From DATMAM01 sp035559995 (GTDB taxonomy: Bacteria > Desulfobacterota > Binatia > UBA9968): DNA of 64,000 nucleotides. Below, piece by piece: positions 15,922-24,183 of the stretch. Position 1 is the stretch's first letter; each line of letters begins with the position of its first letter. The stretch spans positions 124,001 through 188,000 of the forward strand of contig DATMAM010000031.1 in NCBI GenBank assembly GCA_035559995.1. Direction: 5' to 3'. The position numbers were made by a program, and so were the translations under genes. Under the pieces are notes generated by a model. That model worked only from the letters and a program-made list of their open reading frames with translations, was not told the DNA's origin and ran no database searches.

Positions 15922-16875
15922 ATGGATCGAAACTTGGCCTTAGAAGTCGTTCGCGTCACCGAAGCCGCCGCGCTCTCGTGCGCGCGCCTGATGGGAAGGG
16001 GAGACGAAAAGGCTGCCGATCAGGCCGCGGTCGACGCGATGCGGCGCGCGTTCAACGGCGTTGCGATCAGAGGAACCGTCGTTATCGGCGAAGGGGAGAG
16101 GGATGAGGCGCCGATGCTCTATATCGGCGAGGAAGTGGGCAACGGCGAGGGTCCCGAAGTCGATATCGCGCTGGATCCTCTCGAAGGGACGACGATCTGC
16201 GCGACCGGCGGGCCCAACGCGCTTTCGGTCATCGCGATGGCCGAACGCGGCAATTTTCTCCATTGCCCTGACACTTACATGGACAAGATCGCCACCGGAC
16301 CCGCGGGACGCGGCGTCGTCGATCTCGACCAGAGCCCGACGCGCAATTTGAAAGCGCTGGCCGAGGCCAAAGGGGTTCACGTGGAGGATCTGACGGCGAT
16401 TATCCTCAACCGCCCGCGCCACGAGGCTCTGATCAAGGAGGTCCGCAAGGCCGGCGCGCGCATCAAGTTGATCGGCGACGGCGACGTTTCCGCGGCCATC
16501 GCGACAACCAAAGCCGATACCGGCATCGACATCCTTTTTGGAATCGGCGGCGCCCCGGAGGGCGTTCTGGCGGCGGCCGCGCTGCGCTGCGTGGGCGGCG
16601 AAATGCAAGGGCGGCTCAAACCGCGAAACCCGCAGGAGGTCGAGCGCGCGCAGGCGATGGGCATCAAAGACATCAACAAGAAGTTCACGCTCGAGGAGAT
16701 GGCGCGCGGCGAGGTGATGTTCGCGGCGACCGGAGTGACCGACGGCGACTATCTCCGGGGCGTTCACTTCTTCAAGGGCGGCGCGACCACGCAGTCCATC
16801 GTGATGCGCTCCAAGACGCGGACCATTCGAGTCCTCAACACCACGCATCATTTTGCCTTCAAGCCCGAGTACTGA
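15922..16875 (+). CDS. glpX: Fructose-1,6-bisphosphatase class II
   Basis: This 317-residue cytosolic enzyme hydrolyses fructose-1,6-bisphosphate to fructose-6-phosphate in gluconeogenesis. The start M-D-R-N-L-A-L-E-V-V-R-V-T-E-A-A-A is the family N-terminus; a TTG six codons upstream is in frame but less likely. Metal and substrate residues are visible in G-E-G-E-R-D-E-A-P-M-L (about 52-62), D-P-L-E-G-T (about 85-90) and G-D-G-D-V-S-A-A-I (about 183-191). AAGGAAG lies about 6 nt before the ATG. It is followed after 33 nt by a solute-binding-protein gene and may lead the plus-strand cluster to 24169. Confidence 0.95.
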   Translation: MDRNLALEVVRVTEAAALSCARLMGRGDEKAADQAAVDAMRRAFNGVAIRGTVVIGEGERDEAPMLYIGEEVGNGEGPEVDIALDPLEGTTICATGGPNALSVIAMAERGNFLHCPDTYMDKIATGPAGRGVVDLDQSPTRNLKALAEAKGVHVEDLTAIILNRPRHEALIKEVRKAGARIKLIGDGDVSAAIATTKADTGIDILFGIGGAPEGVLAAAALRCVGGEMQGRLKPRNPQEVERAQAMGIKDINKKFTLEEMARGEVMFAATGVTDGDYLRGVHFFKGGATTQSIVMRSKTRTIRVLNTTHHFAFKPEY

Positions 16876-16908
16876 GGCGCTTTTCGTTGAGGCGCGAGGA
16901 GCCGCCGC

Positions 16909-17982
16909 ATGGCAAGGCCATCCTGGATTCGTCTCATCCGTAGAGCGCTCTGCCTGATCGTGTTGTGCGGCGCAAGCGTCGGCGCCGCCTCCGTCGAAGA
17001 CAATTTAGAGAAACTCAACCGGCTGCCCTCCAAAGCGCGCGCTGAAGCGCTCGAACGGGAAGCGCTGAAGGAACGCGAGCTCGTCTGGTACGGCGCGATG
17101 AATATCGAGCGGGCCGCCGAGCTGATCCGTCCATTTGAAGCCAAATATCCCTTCTTGAAAGTGCGCTTCCAGGGTGGCGGAGCGAGCCGGTTGCTCGAGC
17201 AGCTGCTGATCGAGCACCGCAACAAAAAGCACCGCGCCGACGTGATCAATACCCGCCGCTCTTTCGTCCGCGTCATGGTCAAGGAGAAGGCCGTCGTCCG
17301 TTACCGCACGCCGCTGCGGGAATTTCTGCGCGACGGTTTCGCGGACCGCGAGGGATACGTCAACAGCATCTACGCGCAGCCGAGGGTTTTTCTGATCAAC
17401 ACCAAAGTGGTTCCGCTGGCGAGCGCGCCCAGGACTTTTGACGCGCTTCTCGAGCCGAAATGGAAAGACATGCTCGGGCTGGAATCGACGGACTACGACT
17501 GGCTGGCTTCGCTCATCGACTATTACGGGACAAATCGCGCGCTCGAGTTCGCGAAGAACCTCGCGCGGCAAAACTTGCAGCTGCGCCGCGGCACCTCGCT
17601 TTTGTCCCAGCTCGTGGTGGCCGGCGAATTTCCCGTCATGATCGACGCTTTTCCGGAGGAAGCGATCGACCTCAAGAACGCCCGCGCGCCGGTCGATTTT
17701 CTCTTCCCCGAGCCGTTTGTCCCCGTCAAGACGCCGACGACGGTCTCGCTGGCCGCGGGCGCCCCGCACCCGCACGCGGCGGCGCTGTTTATCGACTTTC
17801 TCCTCTCGCAGCAGGGCCAGGAAATCATGGCGCAGCAGCGACGCTGGGTTAGCAGAAAGGACGTGCGATATTTGACGGACCTCCGCGGCAAGAAGATGGT
17901 CATCCCTTCGCACGACTGGGACGAGCGGCAGGTGGAGCTGATCAAACTGTTCAACGATCTTTTTCTGAAAGACGGAAAATAA
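16909..17982 (+). CDS. ABC-type extracellular solute-binding protein (orphan)
   Basis: This 357-residue protein has a signal peptide (about residues 8-27, L-C-L-I-V-L-C-G-A-S-V-G-A-A-S). Core landmarks are E-L-V-W-Y-G-A-M-N, F-E-A-K-Y-P-F-L-K-V-R-F, L-I-N-T-K-V-V-P, L-E-P-K-W-K-D-M and H-P-H-A-A-A-L-F-I-D-F-L-L-S. Compared with 56674-57744 it shares the leader L-E-K-L-x-x-x-x-x-R and the overall motif order, so they look like paralogues. It sits between glpX and the selenoprotein gene with no permease. Ligand unknown. Confidence 0.85.
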   Translation: MARPSWIRLIRRALCLIVLCGASVGAASVEDNLEKLNRLPSKARAEALEREALKERELVWYGAMNIERAAELIRPFEAKYPFLKVRFQGGGASRLLEQLLIEHRNKKHRADVINTRRSFVRVMVKEKAVVRYRTPLREFLRDGFADREGYVNSIYAQPRVFLINTKVVPLASAPRTFDALLEPKWKDMLGLESTDYDWLASLIDYYGTNRALEFAKNLARQNLQLRRGTSLLSQLVVAGEFPVMIDAFPEEAIDLKNARAPVDFLFPEPFVPVKTPTTVSLAAGAPHPHAAALFIDFLLSQQGQEIMAQQRRWVSRKDVRYLTDLRGKKMVIPSHDWDERQVELIKLFNDLFLKDGK

Positions 17983-18067
17983 GCAGTCGGCAAGCCGGGT
18001 CGCCTTCCGTTAAAAGCGGGACGTCCCGGTTTTGTCCTAAACCACGGCGATCAAGACGGAGGTAAGG

Positions 18068-18622
18068 GTGAAGAAGCTCCTGATGTTGGACCCGCGAGTC
18101 CCGGTCGACGCGGGCGATCGTCCGTTGATCGCTCCGCTCGACAGCCTGGAAGGGCGCGTCATCGGAATCCTCGACAACGGCCAGGCAAACTCGACGCCGA
18201 TGTTTCATGAGCTGGCATCGCTGCTGCGCGAGCGCTACCGTCCGAGCGACATTGTCGTCCGCAAGAAGCCCACCCACATGCAAGGCGCGCCGAGAGAGAT
18301 GATCGAAGAATTGGCGCGCCGCTCCGATGCGGTGATCACCGGCCTGGGCGCGTGAGGGTCATGCACGTCGTGGAGTGTCCACGACGCCATCGAAATCCAG
18401 CAGCGCGGAAGGCCGACCGTGACCCTGTGCCAATCCATCTTTATGGAGTTGGGGAAAACCGAGGCGAGGTTTTTCGGCATGCCGCGCCTTCCGCTCGTCG
18501 AGATTCCCCATCACCCGAGCGGCGGCGCCCGGCCCGGCGAGCACAGGGCGGACGCGGAGATGGCGATCGATCGGGTCGCGGCAGCGCTCGCGCAGCGTCG
18601 GGGCGCGGCGCAAACAAAATAG
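18068..18622 (+). CDS. UGSC-family selenoprotein; in-frame TGA read as selenocysteine (residue 96)
   Basis: The GTG start (GGAGG 5 nt upstream) opens 95 sense codons ending V-I-T-G-L-G-A, then TGA (18353-18355). The same frame then continues for 88 sense codons to TAG: G-S-C-T-S-W-S-V-H-D-A-I-E-I-Q-Q, later R-P-T-V-T-L-C-Q-S-I-F and L-P-L-V-E-I-P-H-H-P. This matches the UGSC family, named for Sec-Gly-Ser-Cys, in which Cys homologues read CGSC. A SECIS-like hairpin lies at 18366-18386. The product would be 184 residues with a U-x-x-C redox motif (Sec96, Cys99). An N-terminal Rossmann-like region has V-I-G-I-L-D-N-G-Q-A-N-S-T-P. Function is unknown; thiol/selenol redox chemistry is inferred. 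The Sec-insertion genes are not in the window. Confidence 0.85.
18366..18386 (+). promoter_or_regulatory. Bacterial SECIS-like hairpin for selenocysteine insertion
   Basis: CGTCGTGGA (18366-18374) and TCCACGACG (18378-18386) form a perfect 9-bp stem closed by the tri-loop GTG. The stem begins 10 nt after the TGA, and the loop G is 20 nt after it. Known bacterial SECIS elements lie within the coding region directly after UGA, with a short apical loop that carries a G among its first two bases, about 16-37 nt downstream. All of these are met here. Confidence 0.8.
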
Positions 18623-18744
18623 ATGGCTCGGAGCTTGGCGATCGTGCTTTTCCCGCGGTCCCAACCGGGGGCGCCAAAAGCAAGCGGCAACGGCGCGGTT
18701 TCCTGAAAATCGCCCGGAGCGAGCCGATTTCAACCGCATCGTCG

Positions 18745-19812
18745 ATGAAGAATCTGACGTCGAATATCATCGAAGTCGAAGACAGCCTGGAAGCCGCCAA
18801 CGAGTGGTTCCTGCGCGAGAAGCTAAGTGACGGGCTTCCCATCGTGCCGCCGACCCGCGCGCGGGTCGAGCGCATGCTCGCCGGTACGGACCGCGACCCG
18901 CAGGAAGTCGTCGGAGCCGTTCCGCCCAAGTGGGCTCCCGCGAGCGTGGAGAAGATCGCGATCAACGCCGTGATGGCCGGCTGCTTGCCGGAATACCTGC
19001 CCGTGATCCTGGCGGCGGTCGAGGCGATGGTCGAGCCGCGATTTAATCTTTACGGGGTGCAGGCAACGACCGGCTACGCGGGCCCGGCGCTCATGATCAA
19101 CGGCCCCCTCAGGAGAAAACTGGATATCAACTGCGATGCCGGTCTCTTCGGTCCCGGCTTTCGCGCCAACGCCACCATCGGGCGGGCGATCCGCCTGATC
19201 CTGATCACGATCGGCGGAGGTTTCCCCGGCGAGACGGACCGCTCGACTTTCGGCTGGCCGGGAAAGTACACGTTCTGTTTCGGCGAGAACGAAGAGAAGA
19301 GCCCCTGGGAGCCGTACCACGTCGAGTGCGGCTTCGGGCCGGAGGAGAGCACCGTCACCGTCGCCGGCGTCAACGGATTTATTCCGATGCATACCGCGGG
19401 AAGCCGCGGCGAAGAAGCGCTTTCGTCTTTGGCCGAGGTGATCGCCATGCATCGCGGCGGCAGCCATCTCGACGTGGGAAGTTTCGGCGGCGGGACGCCG
19501 CTCATCGCGCTCGGCATAGAGGACGCCGAGATTATGGCGCGCGACGGGATAACCAAGGCGCAAGTCAAACAGTATCTGTGGGAGCATGCCACGATCCCGT
19601 TCTCGCGGATCCCGGCTCGTCACAAAGGAACCAAGACCGACGAGGAATTGCTGCGGGAGTCGCCGAACGTGACGCCGGACGGCGTCGTCCATCTGTCGAC
19701 GCGTCCCGAAGATATCCTGGTCGTTGTTTGCGGGGGAAAGCACCGCCACTCGGTGCTGCTGCCGATGTGGACCGGGCGGAACACGCTCTCGGTGACGAAA
19801 CGAATCCGGTGA
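18745..19812 (+). CDS. Conserved protein of unknown function adjacent to the UGSC selenoprotein
   Basis: This is a 355-residue soluble protein from the ATG beginning M-K-N-L-T-S-N-I-I-E-V. Notable segments are L-S-D-G-L-P-I-V-P-P-T, V-P-P-K-W-A-P-A-S-V-E-K, A-G-C-L-P-E-Y-L-P-V-I, N-L-Y-G-V-Q-A-T-T, F-G-P-G-F-R-A-N-A-T-I-G-R and E-N-E-E-K-S-P-W-E-P-Y-H-V-E. I have a general recollection of this pattern in an uncharacterised family often encoded with UGSC proteins, but cannot name a function. No strong ribosome-binding site precedes the ATG, and the frame is open further upstream, so the start is uncertain. It contains several Cys, including V-V-C-G-G-K-H-R-H near the C-terminus. Probably a functional partner of the selenoprotein. 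Confidence 0.7.
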   Translation: MKNLTSNIIEVEDSLEAANEWFLREKLSDGLPIVPPTRARVERMLAGTDRDPQEVVGAVPPKWAPASVEKIAINAVMAGCLPEYLPVILAAVEAMVEPRFNLYGVQATTGYAGPALMINGPLRRKLDINCDAGLFGPGFRANATIGRAIRLILITIGGGFPGETDRSTFGWPGKYTFCFGENEEKSPWEPYHVECGFGPEESTVTVAGVNGFIPMHTAGSRGEEALSSLAEVIAMHRGGSHLDVGSFGGGTPLIALGIEDAEIMARDGITKAQVKQYLWEHATIPFSRIPARHKGTKTDEELLRESPNVTPDGVVHLSTRPEDILVVVCGGKHRHSVLLPMWTGRNTLSVTKRIR

Positions 19813-19816
19813 AAGA

Positions 19817-19954
19817 ATGCGCCGCCGGGCACACCGGCTACCGAGTAGGCCGGCTGAGGAGCACCCGCCCAAGGCGATCGGTATCGAAGCGCAGGAGGTG
19901 CGGCTCATCGTCTCTCCCTTTGCCGTCGAACAGCAAACCATCGAGGTGAGGTGA
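19817..19954 (+). CDS. Doubtful 45-residue ORF between the UGSC partner and the hydrolase
   Basis: An ATG 4 nt after the preceding stop opens 45 codons. The second half, A-I-G-I-E-A-Q-E-V-R-L-I-V-S-P-F-A-V-E, has a protein-like amphipathic pattern, while the first 15 residues are Arg-rich and look non-coding. It ends 3 nt before the next gene's ATG. It could be a real small gene or the remnant C-terminus of a lost gene. I do not recognise it. Confidence 0.25.
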   Translation: MRRRAHRLPSRPAEEHPPKAIGIEAQEVRLIVSPFAVEQQTIEVR

Positions 19955-19957
19955 CCC

Positions 19958-20788
19958 ATGCCTTCCGTCAATTTGCCGACAGGCGCAAACCTCTATTACG
20001 AGTCTTACGGCCGCGGGGAAGCGCTCGTTCTCATTCCTTCAACCGCTTTTTCCGGGGAAGTATGGAAGCCCTATCAAGTCCCCGGCTTATCGCCGTCGCT
20101 CAATTTGATCATTCACGACCCGAGAGGCTGCGGCCGCTCTGTGGCGCAGCAGGAAGTCTACACGATCGAGCAGATGGCGAACGATGTCGTCGCTTTGCTG
20201 GATCACCTCGGCATTCCTTCGGCTCACGTCCTCGGCCATTCGATGGGAGGCCGCATCGCGCTCTCACTGACGCTCAACTTCCCTGGGCGCGTGAAAAGCC
20301 TCATCCTTGCCGCGAGCGGCTCCGGCCCCGCAGGCCGGCCGGGCTCCGACTGCATTCCCGGACTGCCCCATCGGATCGTGATCGATTTGATCGAGCTGGG
20401 CTTCGAAAAATCGATTCGCCGCGAGATTTGCGAGTCCGACACATTTTTCACGCGGGAATTTCGCGAGCGTTATCCGGACAAGGTGGAAGAGTTCTACAAA
20501 CTGGCCTGGGCGACCCACGCCAAGCTAGCGGAATTTGTTCACCTCATCATCGCGCGCCACAACTGGGAAGGAACTCACCGGCTGGGGGACGTCAGGGCGC
20601 CGACGCTCGTCCTGATCGGGGACGCCGACACGGCGCGGAGCGATCACTTGGCGCAGGCCGAAACTCTCGCAAGGCGGATCCCCGGCGCCGAGCTTAAGCT
20701 TCTCAAAGGACAGGCGCACGGCTTCTTCTGGCAGGCGCCGGAAGAGACCAATGCGGTCATCCTCGATTGGGTGAAAAAGCATGCGTGA
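19958..20788 (+). CDS. Alpha/beta hydrolase
   Basis: This 276-residue cytosolic hydrolase fold has the nucleophile elbow G-H-S-M-G-G (Ser95), preceded by the oxyanion strand A-L-V-L-I-P-S and the H-D-P-R-G-C-G-R-S loop. A C-terminal acid D-A-D-T-A-R-S-D and His in G-Q-A-H-G-F complete a catalytic triad. It resembles 3-oxoadipate enol-lactonase-type enzymes acting on esters or lactones. It lies in the same plus-strand cluster as the dienelactone hydrolase and the Rieske oxygenase, which suggests a role in breakdown of an aromatic or lactone intermediate (inference). Confidence 0.88.
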   Translation: MPSVNLPTGANLYYESYGRGEALVLIPSTAFSGEVWKPYQVPGLSPSLNLIIHDPRGCGRSVAQQEVYTIEQMANDVVALLDHLGIPSAHVLGHSMGGRIALSLTLNFPGRVKSLILAASGSGPAGRPGSDCIPGLPHRIVIDLIELGFEKSIRREICESDTFFTREFRERYPDKVEEFYKLAWATHAKLAEFVHLIIARHNWEGTHRLGDVRAPTLVLIGDADTARSDHLAQAETLARRIPGAELKLLKGQAHGFFWQAPEETNAVILDWVKKHA

Positions 20789-20848
20789 TTTTCGACTTTG
20801 TTTCCGACCCGCCTTCCGGGCGCTCACACACAAGGAAGGGAGAAAGCC

Positions 20849-21724
20849 ATGGCTGAGGAGCTGGCAAAACTGGTGCGCGAATACCGAGACGGCCGCATCA
20901 CGCGGCGCGAGTTCATGCGGCGCGCGCTCGCCGTCACGGGGAGCCTCGCCGCGGCAAACGCGTTGATCGAGGGCCTTGCGGACTCGGGCGCGGACGCCGC
21001 GCAAGTCGATCCGAGCGATCCCGCGCTCGTCTGGCACCACATCGACTATCCCGGAAAGGCGGGACCCGTCTTCGGCTACCTGGTCCGCCCCGTGGCGGCG
21101 GGAAAGTATCCGGGGATCATTGTTATCCACGCGAATCAGGGGATCAACGATCACTTTCGCGACATCGCGCGCCGGCTCGCGAAAGAAGGCTACGTGGCGT
21201 TGGTCCCCGATTATCTTTCCCGCCGCGGCGGCACAATGAAAGTCAATCCGAAGGGGCGCGGCTTGGAAGGGATCCGCGAGCTGATCCCGTGGCAGCTCGT
21301 CGCCGAGGATACCGATTCGGGGTACGCCTATCTGCGGACCTTGCCTGACGTTCGCGGCGACCGCATGGGCTTGATCGGATTTTGCTGGGGCGGCGAGATG
21401 ACTTTCGCCGCGGCGACGCAGGTGCGCGGGCTTAGAGCTGCCGTGGTGTTTTACGGCCGAAGCCCGAACCCCATCGAGCTGGTGCGATATATCGAGGCGC
21501 CCATTCTCGCGCACTACGGCGAGAAGGATCCCAACGTCAACAAGGACATTGCGCCCACGGAAGAAGCGATGCGAAGATACGAGAAATCCTACACCTACAA
21601 GATTTACCCCGGGGCGCAGCACGGCTTTCACAGCGACACCAACCCCGAGCGCTATCACCCGGAGGCGGCCAAAGAAGCCTGGGCGAGGACGCTGGAATTT
21701 TTGCGCAAGCATCTCAAAGGATGA
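20849..21724 (+). CDS. Dienelactone hydrolase family protein with Tat signal
   Basis: This 291-residue protein starts M-A-E-E-L-A-K-L-V-R; a GGGAGA ribosome-binding site lies just upstream. Residues 18-31 carry a twin-arginine signal, T-R-R-E-F-M-R-R-A-L-A-V-T-G, followed by a hydrophobic, Ala-rich region, implying export of a folded enzyme. The hydrolase domain has the Cys nucleophile in G-F-C-W-G-G, Asp in E-K-D-P-N and His in G-A-Q-H-G-F-H, the Cys-Asp-His triad of dienelactone hydrolases, which open dienelactones to maleylacetate. Export is unusual for classical catechol-pathway enzymes, so the substrate may be periplasmic. Confidence 0.85.
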   Translation: MAEELAKLVREYRDGRITRREFMRRALAVTGSLAAANALIEGLADSGADAAQVDPSDPALVWHHIDYPGKAGPVFGYLVRPVAAGKYPGIIVIHANQGINDHFRDIARRLAKEGYVALVPDYLSRRGGTMKVNPKGRGLEGIRELIPWQLVAEDTDSGYAYLRTLPDVRGDRMGLIGFCWGGEMTFAAATQVRGLRAAVVFYGRSPNPIELVRYIEAPILAHYGEKDPNVNKDIAPTEEAMRRYEKSYTYKIYPGAQHGFHSDTNPERYHPEAAKEAWARTLEFLRKHLKG

Positions 21725-21767
21725 AACGAAGAGCGGCGATCTGCCGGGTTAACGCGAGAGCAAAGGC

Positions 21768-22982
21768 ATGGACGCGAGAGAGAACGAAATGATGTGCCGC
21801 GTCGGGCCGGGCACGCCGGCCGGCGCGACCTTGCGGAAATATTGGCTGCCCGTCGGCTTCTCGCGCGAGACGAAGTCGGACTTTCCCAAGCTGGTGCGCT
21901 GGCTGGGCGAGGATCTGGTCTTGTTCCGAGACGAACATGGCCGCGTCGGCCTGATCGAGCCCAACTGCCCGCATCGAGGCACGTCGTTAGAGTACGGCTG
22001 GATCGAAGCCGGCGGCTTGCGCTGCTGCTATCACGGCTGGGTCTTCGACGTTGACGGACGCTGCCTGGAACAGCCGGGAGAGCCGCCCGGAAGCGCCTTC
22101 AAAGACAAGATCAAGATCCGGGCGTATCCGGTAAGGGAGCTTGGCGGAATGGTCTGGGCCTACATGGGCTCGGGGGAGCCGCCGCCGCTCCCGCGCTACG
22201 ACTTTCTCGTTCGAGAAGACGGCGAGCGCACGTTCGCGGGATATCTGCGCGAGTGCAACTTCATGAACCAGCTCGACAACTGCCTCGATCCGGTGCACGC
22301 GACGATCCTTCACGGCCGCGAAGTGCAAGGCGTGCGCCAGAACCCGGAGCGGCAGGAAACTCCGGACTTCGAAGTGATGGCGGACGAGTTGATGGCAAGC
22401 TACGTCGCCCGCCGGCCGGGCCCAATTCCAGGCAAGGAATGGCACCGCGAGGTCTCCTACACCCCGCCGATCCTCGTGATCCACGACGGCGGCTCTCTGC
22501 CCGGAGACCCTGACGCCTACTTTGCCGACGTCGCCTGGAGGATGCCGGTCGACGATTACAACAGCTACTCTTTCATCCTGAAGTTTTTTCCGTTCAAGGA
22601 CGGAAAGCCGTCGACCCGAAGGCAGAGAGACAGCTTGAAGGCGCCGCCGCTGATGCGCGGATCGAAAAAACAGTTCGATATGACGACCGTCAACGGCCAA
22701 GATTCCGCCGCTCAAGTCGGCCAGGGGGCGATCGCCGACCGCAGCAGGGAACACCTCGGCTATTCGGACCGCGGCGTCATTCTCGTGCGCAAGCTCTGGC
22801 TGGCGGCGATCCAGGCCGTGATGCGCGGCGAAGATCCTCCGGGGATTTTTCGGGATCTCAGAGAAGACGAAATGATCCATTTCGACGTCATCGGCTCCGG
22901 CAGACTCGTGAACAAAGGCGAGCTCGTCCAGCACGTGCCGCGCGTTTTGAGGATCCAACGCCGCTTCGCGGCGCAATCTTGA
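21768..22982 (+). CDS. Rieske non-heme iron oxygenase, large (alpha) subunit, phthalate/vanillate type
   Basis: This 404-residue oxygenase component probably hydroxylates or O-demethylates an aromatic acid. The Rieske [2Fe-2S] site is C67-P-H69 and C86-C-Y-H89 (motif CxH...CxxH). The mononuclear iron site is in D-N-C-L-D-P-V-H-A-T-I-L-H near residues 168-180, giving the D-x-x-x-H-x-x-x-x-H pattern. The N-terminus M-C-R-V-G-P-G-T-P-A-G resembles that of the second oxygenase at 51122-52393. No reductase is encoded adjacent; the FNR-type protein at 31623 is far away. It is clustered with hydrolases and solute-binding proteins. Confidence 0.9.
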   Translation: MDARENEMMCRVGPGTPAGATLRKYWLPVGFSRETKSDFPKLVRWLGEDLVLFRDEHGRVGLIEPNCPHRGTSLEYGWIEAGGLRCCYHGWVFDVDGRCLEQPGEPPGSAFKDKIKIRAYPVRELGGMVWAYMGSGEPPPLPRYDFLVREDGERTFAGYLRECNFMNQLDNCLDPVHATILHGREVQGVRQNPERQETPDFEVMADELMASYVARRPGPIPGKEWHREVSYTPPILVIHDGGSLPGDPDAYFADVAWRMPVDDYNSYSFILKFFPFKDGKPSTRRQRDSLKAPPLMRGSKKQFDMTTVNGQDSAAQVGQGAIADRSREHLGYSDRGVILVRKLWLAAIQAVMRGEDPPGIFRDLREDEMIHFDVIGSGRLVNKGELVQHVPRVLRIQRRFAAQS

Positions 22983-23029
22983 GAAGCTTCTCTCCACCGA
23001 CCGGAGAGGACCGAGCTCCGGGTGACTCG

Positions 23030-24169
23030 ATGGGCCGGCAGAAACGACAGCCAGTCATGCGCTTTTTCGGGTTCTATCGGATTGTTTTTCTGCTGCTCTT
23101 TGTCCCGGCGCCACAAAACCTGCGGCTCGTTGCGGCTGAAGAGGCGCTCAGCTGGAAAGCCGAGTGGGACGCCGCCGTCAAGGCCGCCGAAAAAGAAGGC
23201 CGGCTCGTCATCTACGGTCCGACCGGGAGGGATCAGCAGACGCTTTACACCGACGTGTTTCAGCAATCCTTTCCGAAGATTCGCGTTTACTATACCCCGG
23301 GCCGGATCAGCGAGATCATCTCGCGCATCATGACCGAGCAGCGCGCGGGAGTTCGCGAGGTCGATCTTGTGCTCGGCGGCACGGATATTCTTTTGGGAAC
23401 GCTAAAAGAGAAAAGCATGCTGCAGCCGATTCGCCCGTTGATCGTCTTGCCCGAGGCGCTCGACCGATCGGCGTGGTTCAAAGGAAAACTCTGGTTTGCG
23501 GACAGGGAAGACCGATATGTTCTGATGTGGCGCGCGGTTCCGTACGCCGCCGCCTGCATCAACACCCATCTGGTGGGCGCCGACGAGCTGAAAAGCTACT
23601 GGGACCTCGTCAATCCAAAGTGGAAGGGAAAAATCGTGAGCCAGGATCTCCGGATCGGAAGCGCCCGGAACCAAATGTACGGCATCTATGTGCGCGAAGA
23701 CCTGGGGCCGAAATACCTCAAGCGTCTCTTCGGCGACATGGACATCACGTTCTCGCGCAGCTTGCCCCAGATCAGCGACTGGGTCGCCAGCGGCAAATAC
23801 GCGATCGCGCTTGGCGGCGTGGACTGTCAGGGTCTTTCGGCCAAGGGACTGCCGGTGCGGCCGATCCATCTCGAAGGCCTCGCCGCGGTCGGGGCCGGCA
23901 CCGACCCGGCGGCTCTCTTGGCGTCGGCGCCTCACCCGAACGCCGCAAAAGTGTTTTTGAATTGGATTCTCACGCGCGCGGCGCAGATGAATTTTCAGAA
24001 GCTGACGAAGGAAAATTCGCTCCGGGTCGACATTCCCAAGGAAGGAATCATCGACCCGGTTTTCATCTTAGACCCGAAGCGCGAATACCTCTTTACGGGA
24101 CTCGAAGAGCACAAAAACAGGATCAACGAGTTTCGCCCATGGCTTGAGTCGCTGGTGCAAAAGAAATGA
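23030..24169 (+). CDS. ABC-type extracellular solute-binding protein (orphan)
   Basis: This is a 379-residue protein if translated from the ATG at 23030; an ATG at 23057, directly before R-F-F-G-F-Y-R-I-V-F-L-L-L-F, is equally plausible and gives a compact signal peptide ending L-V-A-A-E. Core features are A-E-K-E-G-R-L-V-I-Y-G-P-T, F-Q-Q-S-F-P-K-I-R-V-Y-Y, C-I-N-T-H-L-V, V-N-P-K-W-K-G-K-I and P-H-P-N-A-A-K-V-F-L-N-W-I-L. It ends the plus-strand cluster that starts at glpX. No permease is adjacent. Ligand unknown. Confidence 0.85.
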   Translation: MGRQKRQPVMRFFGFYRIVFLLLFVPAPQNLRLVAAEEALSWKAEWDAAVKAAEKEGRLVIYGPTGRDQQTLYTDVFQQSFPKIRVYYTPGRISEIISRIMTEQRAGVREVDLVLGGTDILLGTLKEKSMLQPIRPLIVLPEALDRSAWFKGKLWFADREDRYVLMWRAVPYAAACINTHLVGADELKSYWDLVNPKWKGKIVSQDLRIGSARNQMYGIYVREDLGPKYLKRLFGDMDITFSRSLPQISDWVASGKYAIALGGVDCQGLSAKGLPVRPIHLEGLAAVGAGTDPAALLASAPHPNAAKVFLNWILTRAAQMNFQKLTKENSLRVDIPKEGIIDPVFILDPKREYLFTGLEEHKNRINEFRPWLESLVQKK

Positions 24170-24183
24170 AGCGCCGCCGCGCG

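Noticed and set aside
18353..18355. TGA as a true stop ending a 95-residue protein
   Set aside because: The same frame stays open for 88 more sense codons with a family-specific motif across the TGA and a well-placed SECIS-like hairpin.
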